DNA of 64,000 nucleotides from Plectrocnemia conspersa (taxonomy: Eukaryota; Arthropoda; Insecta; Trichoptera; Polycentropodidae): positions 310,001 through 374,000 of the forward strand of contig VTFK01000162.1 in assembly GCA_009617715.1 (NCBI GenBank), read 5' to 3'. The notes beneath the pieces were generated by a model that saw only the letters and a list, made by a program, of their open reading frames with translations, was not told where the DNA came from and ran no database searches. Positions 36,701 through 49,280 of the stretch are shown here, piece by piece. Made by a program: the position numbers and the translations under genes. Position 1 is the first letter of the stretch; each line of letters starts with the position of its first letter.

Positions 36701-39331
36701 ACTGAAATTCATCGTTAACTTGTTTTTGTCAATGGCAAACAAACAGGTAAAGTGTTTAAATATGTGTAGAGCTGGTTAAAGAAACTTTATTAACCTTCTC
36801 CTGCATAATCGAGTAATATTTAAACCATATTTTTTTTTAATATTTTTAATGATATTTTATTTGAACATGAAAAAAATAGTTTTAAATTTTACTTCATCAA
36901 TACTCAAATTTGAATGGGGTTATTTTATATCCCGTTTTTCAAAATTTCGGCACTCGAATGTTAATGAAATATAGCTTTAGCTAATCACGAGTTTTAGTAG
37001 GTTTAAAAAATATATGGAAAATGGATGATAATGACAAATATGTTAAATACTTATATATAAGTTTTTACAAACAACCTAAATCGATCGATTCGCGTAATTT
37101 GTACTATTAGAATAATTGCCAAACTGTATTGGTAAGTTAAACAGTTTTTCATTGCGTCAGGGTTGAGCGGTAATTTTATTTCTTTGACACATTGGGGCAA
37201 TTTAACCGTAACCAATGAAGCGATTAGGAGTTATGTTTGAACGGTTCGGCGTTCAATATTTCAATTATGTCACGAACTACCCACAAAATATTTATCAAAT
37301 GGGTTTATTTTTTAGGAGCAATTTACTGAATTATGAACTATGTAAAAAATATACTTTTACACATTTGAAATCACATGACAAATAGTGTCGTACTGTCCAC
37401 ATGTTTTCAAGATGATTATTCTTTATCAATGCATAACCAATCACAACTTCTAGGTCACAATTTCCCGATTGTTTTTTGTATAGACTAAACAATATTTATG
37501 TATTGACGAGTCTGTAGATAGTGTTGTAAATGTGACTCTTGACCCTGAAATATATTATTTTCCTGAGCGAGTCTTGAAAATATTATAGTGTGCTGATTCA
37601 CTCATTCTAAAATAATTTTAATGAAATATTTTTACAAATCAAATAAACACCAGCAACTTATCACAACGCAATAATCGATTAAAATTTCCCTCCACGTCAA
37701 CAAGCCGCCCACACACTCTCGATATTGCGAGTTTACTTTATATTTTTAAGTGGCGCGTAAAAATAACCGATACAATATTTATTCGACCGCCAAAAGCGGT
37801 TACGTGCTTAATATTAAGCGCCTCTTTTCGACTGAATTGTTGAAAAACATCTGATATGTGTGCAAAATTTAAGATAATCGCTCCTACGCCTTTAATTTAT
37901 ACGTTTAAATTAAGCATATTTACACGAAAGAGAGAAAAGGAAATCCGTAATCCGCTTACGAATATAAATATAGAATTTCCTATTGCGTAAAAACGGTTTA
38001 AATTCACTTTACGTGATCGTTGTTCATCTCGAACCACGTATTTTCAATCGAAAATCATTACGACACTCCTGAATACAAACTTTAATTCATATGGTTTGAA
38101 AAAGGTTCACGTATAAGATTATGCGAATCTTAGAATTAATGGCTAATTAAGTTAATACAAAATCTTTAAAACCAAGAAAGATTTGTCAGCAGAATCAAAA
38201 CCAATCTTACTCGACAAAATTTAGTCTCTCTAGAAGCTTTGAAAGCTTAACGAATTGCGATCCTAAATTGGACCTCATCAACTATATAATCCAACCCCGT
38301 ACATTTTGTATTAAATAGGTAGGACAACGAGAAAGTACAGTGTGGCATATAAGTGTTAATTCTCAACACAGTTTTTAAATAATAATATTAATAATTTACA
38401 ACTACATAAATAAAATCTATTATTTTATATTTCAGTAGCATTGCTTGTTGATTTATTTAATAAATTAAAAGTCTACACTCTGATTGTATTCTAAGCTGCA
38501 TTGAAAGGCTTCCTTTTTTGTAGTAGATTATAAATATTATTAGTAATGGAATATTTGAGCTTACGCTAAAATGGTGAACCAAACAATCAATAATTAGACT
38601 ACAAACTCATTCTATATTATATTATATTTATCTATGTATAATATATGCATATACTTAATGAAAATTATGTTTTTGAAAAACATGATTTAAAATTAGCATT
38701 GCTATTAAAAATTTCGTTTCATATTAATAATTTTTTTTTTTATTAAATAATGTATTTTTATAAAATAATAACTTTATTAATATATGTTCCATATTTTATC
38801 TATGCACTGTAAGTGTACATGCATTGATGATTTTTTTTATTGAATTTTTTATATCTTCCAGCACAAATAGGTATTTTTTTTATATTTTACTGCATAAGTA
38901 AATTCTTATCATATTGCGAGACCTTTTTATTGTCATGGCAAAATCAATTTGATCCAAATGATTTTGTGCTTTGGTAATTTACTTGGACTTATAACTGAAA
39001 AACTGAACTAGATATCTGTTTTACATGTTGCTGTTATCCAACATATGTTTTAGTAAAACTAATGTGCTGCAACTGAAGCATCCAAATATTTGTTATTAAA
39101 TAATATACGATAAAATAATTGAATATTAGAATATATTCCTTAAGAATACAGCTTGAGTAAAGAACACATATTCATATACATAATGTTTTAAAGAACAGTA
39201 AAAATATTAGGACTATTTATTTTATTTTGAAAATAATAGAGTTTAGTAAAAAGTTTAATTTTAACTTTTTCTGGTGATAAAAAAACTTATTAATGTGGCT
39301 TGTTGTCAATAATTAAAATTATCTCGTAAAT
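33713..39331. other. Long intron stretch, no supported gene
   Basis: A GC-richer segment at 33880-33990 contains TTGAGAAACT and its approximate inverse TTTCTCAATA, a possible decayed element. CpG-bearing patches at 34900-35060, 35280-35470 and 37690-38060 look like unique noncoding DNA. The rest is A+T-rich. Confidence 0.4.
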
Positions 39332-39780
39332 TTGAGCATTTTTTGCAGTTTTAGCGATGTTTTTAATTGCTTCTAATCAGTATATAGATAAGAAGATAAA
39401 TTTCGCAAACAAAAACAGGAATTGTAGATAGTGCAGTGGTACATCCGGGAAAAGATTGACTTTATTTAATGTTGAAATACGAGGATTTTATCAAAAACTT
39501 ATGTTTTTAATAATTACATTTATTTTTCAAAAAAATATTTGTATTGACTTAAAGAGCTAGAATTTCAATGTTAGCCATTGAGAAAGACTTAGTTTAAACT
39601 TGCGCATTTTTAGTAAATTTATCAATGTTTTTAATTGCTTCTAATCAGCATAAAGATAAGAAGATGAGTTTTGCAAACAAAAACAGGCACTGTAGATAGT
39701 GAACTGGTACATCCGGTAAAAGATTGACTATATTGTATGTTGAAATACAATGGTTTTAGCAAGGACTTACATTTTTAAGT
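39332..39780 (+). repeat. 268-bp tandem duplication
   Basis: TTTTTAATTGCTTCTAATCAG recurs exactly 268 bp apart (39361 and 39629). Flanking blocks match too: GATAAGAAGAT, GCAAACAAAAACAGG, GTAGATAGTG, GGTACATCCGG.AAAAGATTGACT and TGTTGAAATAC. The second unit is followed by only partial continuity to about 39780. The sequence is unlike the 19461 array despite the similar period. No coding frame is seen. Confidence 0.75.
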
Positions 39781-41267
39781 ATTTAGTTTTTACAATTTAA
39801 AAATCAAAATATGAAAAAATACTTTACAAATATTTGAATTGGAGTCTCTAGCTGCATCAATTTTAGTTTAATAACCGTTACACATTTTGCTTGCTTTAAT
39901 CATTTTAAATATTTTTTAAAATAGAGACATATTCAAATATCTAAAAAAACAAACACATTCATCTTTAAAACACTTAGATCTATAAATTTATAGTATAATC
40001 CTTATAAAAAGTGACATCGATAGATATAACTTTTAGTTTTGGATATAGGAATTTTTGAGTTTAAATATTTTTCAGACCCAGTCATTCGATTATAGCTTAA
40101 TGTTTTATTTATGTTAATAATATGGAATATTCCAACTATTCTTGATTTAATTATTAAAATTGAAAGTCAAGGGTGTAGATAAAGCATTTCTAAATTAAAG
40201 TTAAATATAAATTGCTTTGTTCCGCAAACTTATCTAAGATAAATATGTAAATTAATTTTAAAATATATGTATACGAATTTTTATGCAAATTAAGCTTGAA
40301 AATCACGTATACATTTTAAAGTTGTTATTGTGCTACATTGAAGTACATATCATTGAACGTATGTATACTTTTATACACATGCATCCTCAGCGGAATAGTT
40401 CAACACTACACGGTGCGCTGTTTGAAATTAGCGTTATTATCAAATAAAGCTAACAATGCGACAACATCACGTTTAATGCTCCGCACTTGAATTCACTATT
40501 ATTGTCTGGAAAAATTAATATACCACGCGGAAAAATTGTTGCCATTTCAATTAACTTGAATAGACGACGTGCTCCCAATAACGATGTGTGGTTTAGGGCA
40601 ATCTCAATCAGATTGTTGCCCATTATTAAACAAATTATTGTATTGTAGATTCAAATTGGCGAAATTACAGAATGCCAATCGTTGAAAAATGTACACATGA
40701 ATGTTGTTTCTAAACGATTGATAGCAATCTTAAAATGAATGTACACAATAGGGCAATAATGAAATTGTCAAGGCATATTTTATTTAAATGCACATGTTGC
40801 ACATCAATCAAGATGTATGTGTATAGATAAACAAATAAATCTTAGAAACATATGTTTTTTTATGTATTGATGGTATTTGTCATTTTCTTGAAACATGCCA
40901 CTCAAATCGGCTACCACTTCTGTGTGACGAAACACATTTTATTCATTTTTTAATCAAAATTAAATGGTGTTACTGTTCTGGAATAAGTCGTGAAATGACA
41001 TTTTTTATGTGGCGATGACCACCTATGGTTTTCTACAATCCTCAACGAAAACTATTTTAAGGAATATTTTAAAGTCACTCTATTAATAATAATAATAAAC
41101 ATTAATAGACCGAGATAAAATCCTTGAAGAATTCCAGACGCAGCATAACTTATTTTGAACATATTGACGACGTTCTGCAAATAATAATTTAAAAAAATAT
41201 TTTGTATATATACCAAAACCTAAACACATTTTTTAGAATTAACTCATGACAACTTAATATTGTGGAG
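39781..41267. other. Intron sequence, no recognised gene
   Basis: A+T-rich. A moderately GC-rich patch at 40380-40640 is unique as far as I can see. No coding frame of note. Confidence 0.45.
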
Positions 41268-41610
41268 TATTTTTCTTAAAACTCGCGTAAATTTACTGTG
41301 ACTAAAATGATCATCCATCAAGAAGGAAACAAGATAATAGCGTAAAGGATAGGACCACGCAAAAGCCCTCGTTACGACCAGAAAGAATCACATAAGTAGC
41401 ACGCAAGTGTTCTTATTGTAATCATTTAAAGAATATTTCTTTGTTACGAAACAATACCGGATCGACAAAATTCCCGTTGCAGTATACGACCTTGGACAAT
41501 ACCCATCAAGCAAATGTCACTTTCTTAAAGCGTATACCTTTTTCGCTGTTCTAAGAAACGAGTACATCTATTGGCTGGACGATCGCTGCATGATTGTGAT
41601 TCGTCAGATA
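41268..41610 (-). repeat. Unclassified interspersed repeat, copy 2
   Basis: Reverse-complement partner of 33370-33712. The most conserved stretch is GACCA(CG)CAAAAGCCCTCGTTACGACCAGAAAGAAT at 41361-41390. The two copies differ by many substitutions and small indels, so the insertions are old. It reads through stops in all frames. Confidence 0.65.
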
Positions 41611-42249
41611 ACTTTTCAGTCCTTAATATTTAAGGCTTGTCTCTAATGTGGAGAGGGTAATCACATGCAGTCACCCGGTAGACTGAAAGAGGTGTAATAA
41701 TCAAAGGATAGTGAATGATTAGAGGATTTTTTGAGCGGGGTCTAAAAACTATTTTAAATCAATCGAAGAGTATGATTAAATAAAGAATATAAAGACTTTT
41801 ATATAAATATATTTTATTGTAACACAAACAAAAATATAAAGCATAAATTATGTTTTTACCAAAAACGATTTTAATATTTTATTAGCGCATTTTAAGAACA
41901 TGTTAATAGCATTTTTCATGGAATATAACTTAAATTTAACGGCAAAATTGTGTTAAACCACATAGTTAACTTGTTCTGCCATAAAAATGCTTATACATTT
42001 GCGTGTGTTGGTTCACGCATATTTTTTTTATTTACAAAATTACTCTTGGAAGTTTTATTTTATAAATATGTAGGGAATGTATTTTTTATGAATTTGTAGG
42101 GAAAATGAATTTTTATAAATATCTAGAGCATTTACTTGATATTTATAAAGATATTATCAGCTGTTTCAAATGTAGTAAAGATTAAAATACATATAATAGT
42201 TTGTTTATAATTTTCAATAAAAAGTATTAAAATTTTAATTTCTAAATGT
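41611..42249. other. Intron sequence, no recognised gene
   Basis: A+T-rich. Direct echoes ATAAATATGTAGGGAATGTATTTTT and ATGAATTTGTAGGGAAAATGAATTTTT occur near 42062-42115, a minor local duplication. Confidence 0.45.
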
Positions 42250-42570
42250 ATTTTTTATACCAGTATGATAGACGAGTGGTATAAGTCTCCAACTATTGAC
42301 CTGAAAAAGTCCTGGGTTCGAATCTCATACGGACTTAAGTGTTTTTAAATTTCTATCGTGTCTGTGGGATCGAAATTAGTGGTTATTATATAATTATAGT
42401 TTCAATGGATCTTCACAGATTAGTTTTACCTCTATTTTCATAATCTCACGGATGAATATCCTGACGATTAATTAAAATCGAGCTAGGTCGTACATATCTG
42501 ATATTGAAAATTTTTTAATAATGAGCTATTTTTAACTCATAAAGAATATTTCATATATATATTAAAAATA
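42250..42570 (+). repeat. tRNA-headed SINE, best-preserved copy
   Basis: Box A-like TAGACGAGTGG (42269-42279) and box B GGTTCGAATCT (42315-42325) form an internal RNA polymerase III promoter. A tRNA-unrelated body follows, with ATTTCTATCGTGTCTGTGGGAT, CACAGATTAGTTTTACC and TCACGGATGAATATCCTGACGATTAATTAAAATCGAGCT, and then an AATAATGAGCT tail. It is the reference for the copies at 2335, 2565, 25338 and 61757. SINEs encode no protein and borrow LINE machinery. No clear target-site duplication is visible. Confidence 0.75.
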
Positions 42571-43565
42571 AAAATGTTTATGTAAATTAGGTATTTTTAT
42601 TGTTTTTTAAATTGCCAAATTTTTAAGATTCGAGTTTTAAGAATTCTTTAATTTTGCTAAGCATCGTTATTATAATAACATTTTTTTATAAAAAAATAAA
42701 CATACTCAATCATTATGACTCATTTAAAGAATAGTTAAAATTGTAAACATTATCTCACGTCCTAAGCTTTTCCTAAGAAAATCAATCTGTAAAAAAATGC
42801 TTATAATTCATTTAGCCGTATAGTGAAAAACTTATAAAATTTGTGTACAAAAGAGTTTAAAACTACTTAGTCTGTGCACTAGTAATGCGAACATGTTTTT
42901 TTATTAAAAATCAAAAATTTTACTGGTAATGTTGGAACAAGTACATTTTGCAATGAAAGGTCCAATTTTATGAGTTTGAGTAATGTTCGATTTATGTATT
43001 AGAATGTTTTTTTTTCATTTTAAATACAATTGCTAATTATAAATAATTTACAATAATAAAAATAAATATCTTCTATTGTGTTTATTATAGACTTTGCTAA
43101 TTTTTCTAATATTAATTAATACACAGGGTAAATAATGACTTATTATTTTTTATAATTTTCTGTCCACAACTCAGTAAATCATTGTTATTTAATATTATTG
43201 TTAAATTGCATCAACAAGATTTATAACATATTTTTACATCAATTCAACTTTTGGAATCGCTAATTTGCGGTTTTCAGTATTGATAATAATCGACAAATCA
43301 TATTACGCACCTGCGTCAAGGCAAATTGAAATATGTTTGTTTACTTCAAAAGTTCAAAGTCTAATTACTGTTTTCGATATATAAGCGAGATTATTTATGC
43401 TTTAAAATCGTTAAACAATTTATTATTTGCCTAACGCTAACTTCAATCTACATTAAAATCATAATCTATAATAAATGAGAAAAGTGTTAAAATTCCTATG
43501 CTTTATCGATCACCGTTCACCTCGAACGGTTCCGAAAATTATTCGCCCTCGTGATTCAGTCGGAA
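42571..43565. other. Intron sequence, no recognised gene
   Basis: A+T-rich until 43490, after which a GC-rich, CpG-bearing patch (43490-43700) begins. Confidence 0.45.
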
Positions 43566-43607
43566 TACGGAAGTACGTCACGTGACAGGACGTGACGTAC
43601 TTCCGTA
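43566..43607. repeat. Perfect 18-bp inverted repeat with CRE-like cores
   Basis: TACGGAAGTACGTCACGT (43566-43583) and its exact reverse complement (43590-43607) flank a 6-nt spacer. Each arm holds a TACGTCA / TGACGTA core, the binding-site type of CREB/ATF bZIP factors, and CACGTG overlaps the left arm's inner end. The surrounding 200 bp are unusually GC-rich for this intron. It could be an enhancer-like site, a cruciform, or the touching ends of a former transposon. Confidence 0.6.
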
Positions 43608-46600
43608 ACTCGCATGCAAATTCGGACATCATCCCGTCGACAAAGGGATGAACTCTAGGCACTATGCCTAATGGAAGCCACGCCGCCCTTTGTGTGCCGT
43701 ACCATTCGATTCGCTACAACGAGCTCTACAATAACAAAGAATTTATTTTGACGACCATAAATAACTTTTGTACACATGTCGTTTTATCGTTATCCTATTA
43801 CGAAACAGAGGACTCCATAATAAATTTTATTTTGCTATGTAAAACGCATTACCTCTCGCGTTGCTTATCTTGACATTATAAAAATAGCCGAAAAGTAAAG
43901 TCTAAATTCCGCGGTGGCACCCAACCCGCTGAAGTGCCACCAATTCTTTTTCAGCACGGCGGGCCAAGTAAAGCATAATTCCTCCCAAAAGGGCCCTTGA
44001 GTACAAATTGGAAACTAGCGATGTAAATAATGGCCTCTCCCCGCGGAGGAGAAAACTTTTCCGGTCGAATTTGCCCAACTAATTATTAACATTCTTAGGA
44101 AAAGCCAGTTTTTTCTCGGTTTAAAACCGTTTGAACTGTGCGTTCGTACATAATTTATGTCGAGTATACCATTAATGACTTAAAAGCGATAATAAAATGT
44201 AAACATCTGTATTTGCAATAGAGGACATTTGGCATCATTAGCAACTATTTTTATTACTAATGACAAAATTGTAAAAAAAATCAATGTAACCTGTAATTTA
44301 ATATATTTATATTTTCTATACATTTCAGAGTAGTTTAATAGTTGTTATTACATATTTACATTTTTCCGTAAAAAAGCTGTAATAATTATATTTGTACATT
44401 TTTGACTGCCAGCGCTAGTGACATTTACAAAACGTTCGTAAATGACGTGTCAGTTTTACTTTTTACCCTTTTTTCTGACATTTTTCTTTCAACTGACAGG
44501 CATATATTGGAGCTTCATCCATCATTCATATTATAATATCGTTATGCGCAAATTGAAGCGCTTAGTTTCATCTTAAAACAAATGTTACTTTAATAAATAT
44601 GTCGTTAGACTTCAATAAGTCTATTTTTTCTGTAACACTGACTTCTTCATATGCATACCTATAGTCACGACACTTTGTGTTCTAAAAACTAATGACATCT
44701 ATTTTTTTAAACAATATACACCCTACATTTTCTCTGCATGTATAATATATTAGATAAAAAAATAGTTTATTATTAATATGAAGTATTCTTGAAATTCTAA
44801 TTCGCACTTAATTGTTTCTTTCACGTTTAAAAAAATGTATATTAATACTTTAGTAATAAATATATTAAGTATTGTATAGACAAAGACATAAAAAAAATAT
44901 GGTTTTAAAAACAGCAATAAATAACAATTCGTTACACAAATAAAATACATTGTTATTAGCGATATTTTATATACTATCAGGAATATCATAATAATGAGCA
45001 AAAAATCTATATTTATGTGTTTTTCATTGAAAATATAATTTATTTACAATATTGTAATAAAATATTTTAGTTAACCCTTTAGTTGCCGAAATCAGATATA
45101 TCGGCTTTTACTACTTTGCGGATTATTTCTAGATCGAAGTCATTTTCAATATGCTTTAGGGATAAATACAATTTTTTTCGAACATATGTTTTTTTAGACT
45201 ATACATCAATATGTATATGTTAATCCAATAACCTCAACCGAAGAGTTGAACTTTAATAGTATAATACTTCAAATTAATAAGTTGCGAATTCACTGACTCA
45301 ATTATAGCGTAGATCTCCACCTTTACTATAAAATAAAAAATACACGTGCGTGTCTATCATTAGAACTTCTCCCAAATTTTGAACAGTTGCGACGTGACAT
45401 TTTCTCATGATATTTAAGCAGCCTTTTCTATGTAAAACTTTTAAATTAAAAGTAGAACTGAACAGCAAGATTGCGTGCTACTGCAATACCTGTGCAAATA
45501 AATTTGTAGTTACTGGAATAAAATAATCATAATGAAAAAATATATGTAGAGCTACTACCAAAAAATATAATAAATAATTATTTTATTAAATTATATTTTA
45601 AATCTATAATAATATACTTAATATTTCACTCACTGCTCACTTCATATGTAATAAATGTGTTTATTTACATATAAATATTGTATTTATCACAAATACGTTT
45701 ATTTCAACGCATTTTTTATATCTCTCAATAAATTAATAAATTTGTCATTTAAAACCACTTCATAGTCGTTTTTTTTTACATAAATGTAACTAAAAACATT
45801 TGGGTCTTTTTTTTATTTTGTATTAATTTACATAATTTAAAATAAAACACAGAAGCAATGAAAAATTCAGAAAAACTTAACCCAATACAAAAAACGTAAT
45901 CGTAAATGTTTAACTTTAAAATACTGTCTCATATATAGAAATTAAACTTTTAAATCTACTTAAAATACAAGGATTCAGATCTGGATTGCATAGTATGAAT
46001 GACATTTCTTAGAAGCTGCGTCAATTAATATAGATCATTGAAATAATTATAGTATTGCGTAATCACTCAAAAGTCAGATGCAACGGCTCATCTTACCATG
46101 CCGTTTTTCTTTAGTAGTAACGCTTAATTTATATTAAAAGTAATTCTTCCCATTTCCTTTGATATATTTTTGTTTGATTAAATGTTTTTTATTGTGATAT
46201 TTTCTTACTCTTTTTATATTATTTTTGCGGTTAGCATCACCTTATTTTGGCAGGTGCGTTTTAAAATATTTTATTGAAAATGACGCACCTACCGTAAGAA
46301 CACAATCTTAAAAAAAAGTAATCTATACTAAGGAAAGATTTACGATTTACCAAGGCCTTGTTTACAAGCCGACTAACAAGTAACGATCGTGTGGGACAAA
46401 ATACGTATTAAACTCAAAAGCATCAGCTAGTAATGCATTGATAAAGGATAGCGCATAAAATGCGATATTGTTAACATATTTTAATAATAACCATTTCGGT
46501 CAACGGTCGCACCCCCAGACCAATAATTAATCGAGGCAGCAGAAAGTGGGTGAGCACTAAGCCTCCCTCAGTCTGACAATAATACTCAGTATAAAAAAGG

Positions 46601-47299
46601 ATAAATAACGCTAAAATCAATAACTTTTGTTTGAAACTCGCTCCTATCAGTTCATTTGAACTTGAACCAAAAGCAGCCACCGAGTAACAATAGACTGAGA
46701 ATATCGATAAAAATCTTTTTACGTCAACCCTGTTCTATCTCGAGTTTAAGTCACTGGAGAAACAACTGGACGTATAGTTACATAAACATTAATATCATTA
46801 AACAACTTAAATTGTTACACAATATCAATTATAAACTATCTACTTTGTCTTGTTAAAAAATTAACACCCTGACACTTTTTATTGAAACTGTTGGTGCGCT
46901 AAAAGTAAAAAATAATCCAATTTTGATTTTAATGTATTTATATTAATAATTTGAGCTGTATTGTTTTACATAGATATATATTATTAACTTAGTTTTAAAA
47001 CATCACACGTCCTTTTACATAATACCAATTGTATCCAAAGCAAACAAAATATTGTACGACCTTTATATTCATCGGTTAAAATGAATTGTTTGCATTACTA
47101 TTTAACAGTTAAATATATAGAAGAAGAGCTGTCATTTGAAAATCAGATAATAGCGAGTAACTAAGGCTTTTTGTATAGAAAAACTTTTTCACGGACCACT
47201 ACTCAAGTTCGAACATATTACTGACACGTCTTAAGTGCGATTTTGACACATTGTTTTTTGCTCGTGACATTCCCACTAGTGACCCAAAAGCTCAATAGA
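43608..47299. other. Intron sequence with GC-rich patches
   Basis: The GC-rich patch continues to about 44130 (CCGCGGTGGCACCCAACCC, CCCCGCGGAGG), with a 69-codon + frame at 43664 of no known family. TTAACCCTTTAGTTGCC at 45071 resembles a TTAA-element tip. The 69-codon - frame at 46471-46680 has a hydrophobic middle and no recognised domain. Confidence 0.4.
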
Positions 47300-47760
47300 T
47301 TTTTTGTCACAATATGTTATCCGTTCAGCTGATTCTACTGACAAGTGGATCGGCGACCCGACATTTCAATTAAATCCAATCCGTCCAATCTTGAGCATTA
47401 TGCGAGCGATTTACTCTCGATCCAAAGGATCAGCCTCGTCACGTTTTTCATCGCCATATCCTTTTTTGACAATATCCGTCTACTGTCCGAATCCTTTGAC
47501 GAACGGCTTCGAGTAGCGTTTGACGTCACCGGATCGGATCGGCAGTTGGTTTTCGAACATGCCAGACGTCGCCACCGCGGAACTAATCGCCGCTTCTCAA
47601 ATGTGTGTACAGAAAAAAATGTACACACACATATACTAAACAACCGATGAAACAATGGTGATGGTGGCATTACGCTTATAACGAATTCACAGAACGACAA
47701 TGCCATCCTGGCCAGACGCTGTGGTGGAAGAGAGATCTCCGTTGCCATTTTCTAACCGCA
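47300..47760. other. GC-richer block open on both strands
   Basis: Overlapping frames occur here: + 101 codons from 47345, + 70 codons from 47304, and - 116 codons over 47398-47748. None carries a family signature. CpG-rich pieces (GGATCGGATCGGCAG, CGTCGCCACCGCGG) and a TGTGTGTACA/TGTACACACA hairpin at 47602-47629 are present. It may be a conserved noncoding element or old repeat. Confidence 0.3.
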
Positions 47761-48590
47761 CATTTCCATGAAAAGAGCGAAAAAACGACCTGAACATAGC
47801 CGTCATAGCCCATGACCAATTTACACTCCAAGGTATGCACACATACGTACACCAATATCACTACGAATATAATAAAAATGTATAAACCAACATTGAAGTC
47901 AAAATGTTTGATTTTTTACTGGAAAAAATGTCGTTACATTTTTTTCCCAGTCACGACCTTAATCCAATTTGTTCGGTTGAAATTTTTCATTTTGAAAACG
48001 AATTTAACTAACGCTGCTCTCTAGCTTTGGTTTGTCCAACAAATAAATTTCGTTTCTATTGTATTCACATACGAAGTGAACCTAAATTAAAATGTATAAT
48101 TAAATGAAACTGAGTTAATATGATATCAAATCGGTTATCAAAAAAAATCAACGAAAAGTCATAAAAATTAACCGTAATGAAAAATATATCCCAATAAAAA
48201 TCCTCAATTAAAAAAGTATTAATCTAATCTTAAACATGTATTTCTCGGAAATATACTATTTTAAAGTATGTTTGAAACGTGATTCTTGATTATGATGCGA
48301 ATGATTACTTAATAATATTTAAATGTCGATAAAAATACGTAAGATTATTTATCTTAGACTCAAATTAGTTTTATAAGTGGATTCTATAACATTTAAATAA
48401 TATGAGAGATTAGAAAAAAATATATTTTACCTTTCAATAAATGTGGTTGAAAGCTATTGACCTTTAAATGTCATACTACCTACGCAAATTTGCGGTAAAG
48501 AGAAGAATATACATAACTCGCAATACTTCTCAGATCATTTCAAAACCTTATGTGTTAAAAACATCCTGAATTAAAATGTAGTATTGTACT
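47761..48590. other. Intron sequence, no recognised gene
   Basis: A+T-rich DNA. The 70-codon frame near 47812 is Lys/aromatic-rich, as random A+T-rich translation is. Confidence 0.4.
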
Positions 48591-49280
48591 TAGGGATTGC
48601 AATACCGGTATTGTGGCAAAAATTGACCTTCAGTACTACCGGTATTACAAAATGAATGTATTGAAAATATTTTTTATTTTTTTTAAATCTATATTTTTAG
48701 CTATACATGTTAATAAAAATAATATAGAATAAAAAATCCGTGAATACTACATAACCCTTTTAGTCGCAGATAATTTGGCTTAACATATGCAATTATTTAT
48801 CTCACCTCAATCACATAAATATTACAATCATCAATTATTTAAATTTGTTGTAAAAAAATACATCGCAGATTGAACAAACAGATTTATAATTTTCTACGCA
48901 CTCTTTATAACTGACAAAAAAAAAAATAATATATTTTATTGCAATAAATTAGCGAGTATTTTTATACCTATTTTTTTTTATCCTAAGCTTTTAATTTTTT
49001 ATACCCCTGCTATAAAAATTTAGAAGCCATCCCAAAACGATCTATCAAAAACGATTTTTTTTTTCAAAAACGGTGTTGTCCTAGATTTATTATTCCAAAA
49101 TAAAATTGATTTGGCACCCGTATTTTAGAAAATATTTTTTTTGTATATTTAAAGAAGTGTTTTAATTAAAATATTTAATATATTCGAATGCTAATCAATA
49201 AACATGGCGAATCATGCGAGCGGTACTCGGTTTATTTTTTCGTGTACAAATACCGGTATTAAAAATTCCGGTATTTTTAC
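48591..49280. mobile_element. Possible hAT-like element with CCGGTATT repeats
   Basis: The left tip TAGGGATTGCAATACCGGTATT is followed 46 bp on by another CCGGTATT. The right side has ATACCGGTATTAAAAATTCCGGTATT at 49250-49275. A second left-type tip, TAGGGATTGCAATA, occurs at 56488. Such repeated tips fit a nonautonomous DNA transposon, probably hAT. The outer right tip (TTGCAATCCC) is absent, so the right boundary is uncertain. No transposase frame is visible. Confidence 0.4.

Noticed and set aside
42261..42340. A functional tRNA gene
   Set aside because: Box A and box B are present, but no closed acceptor stem or cloverleaf; the body and dispersed copies show a SINE.
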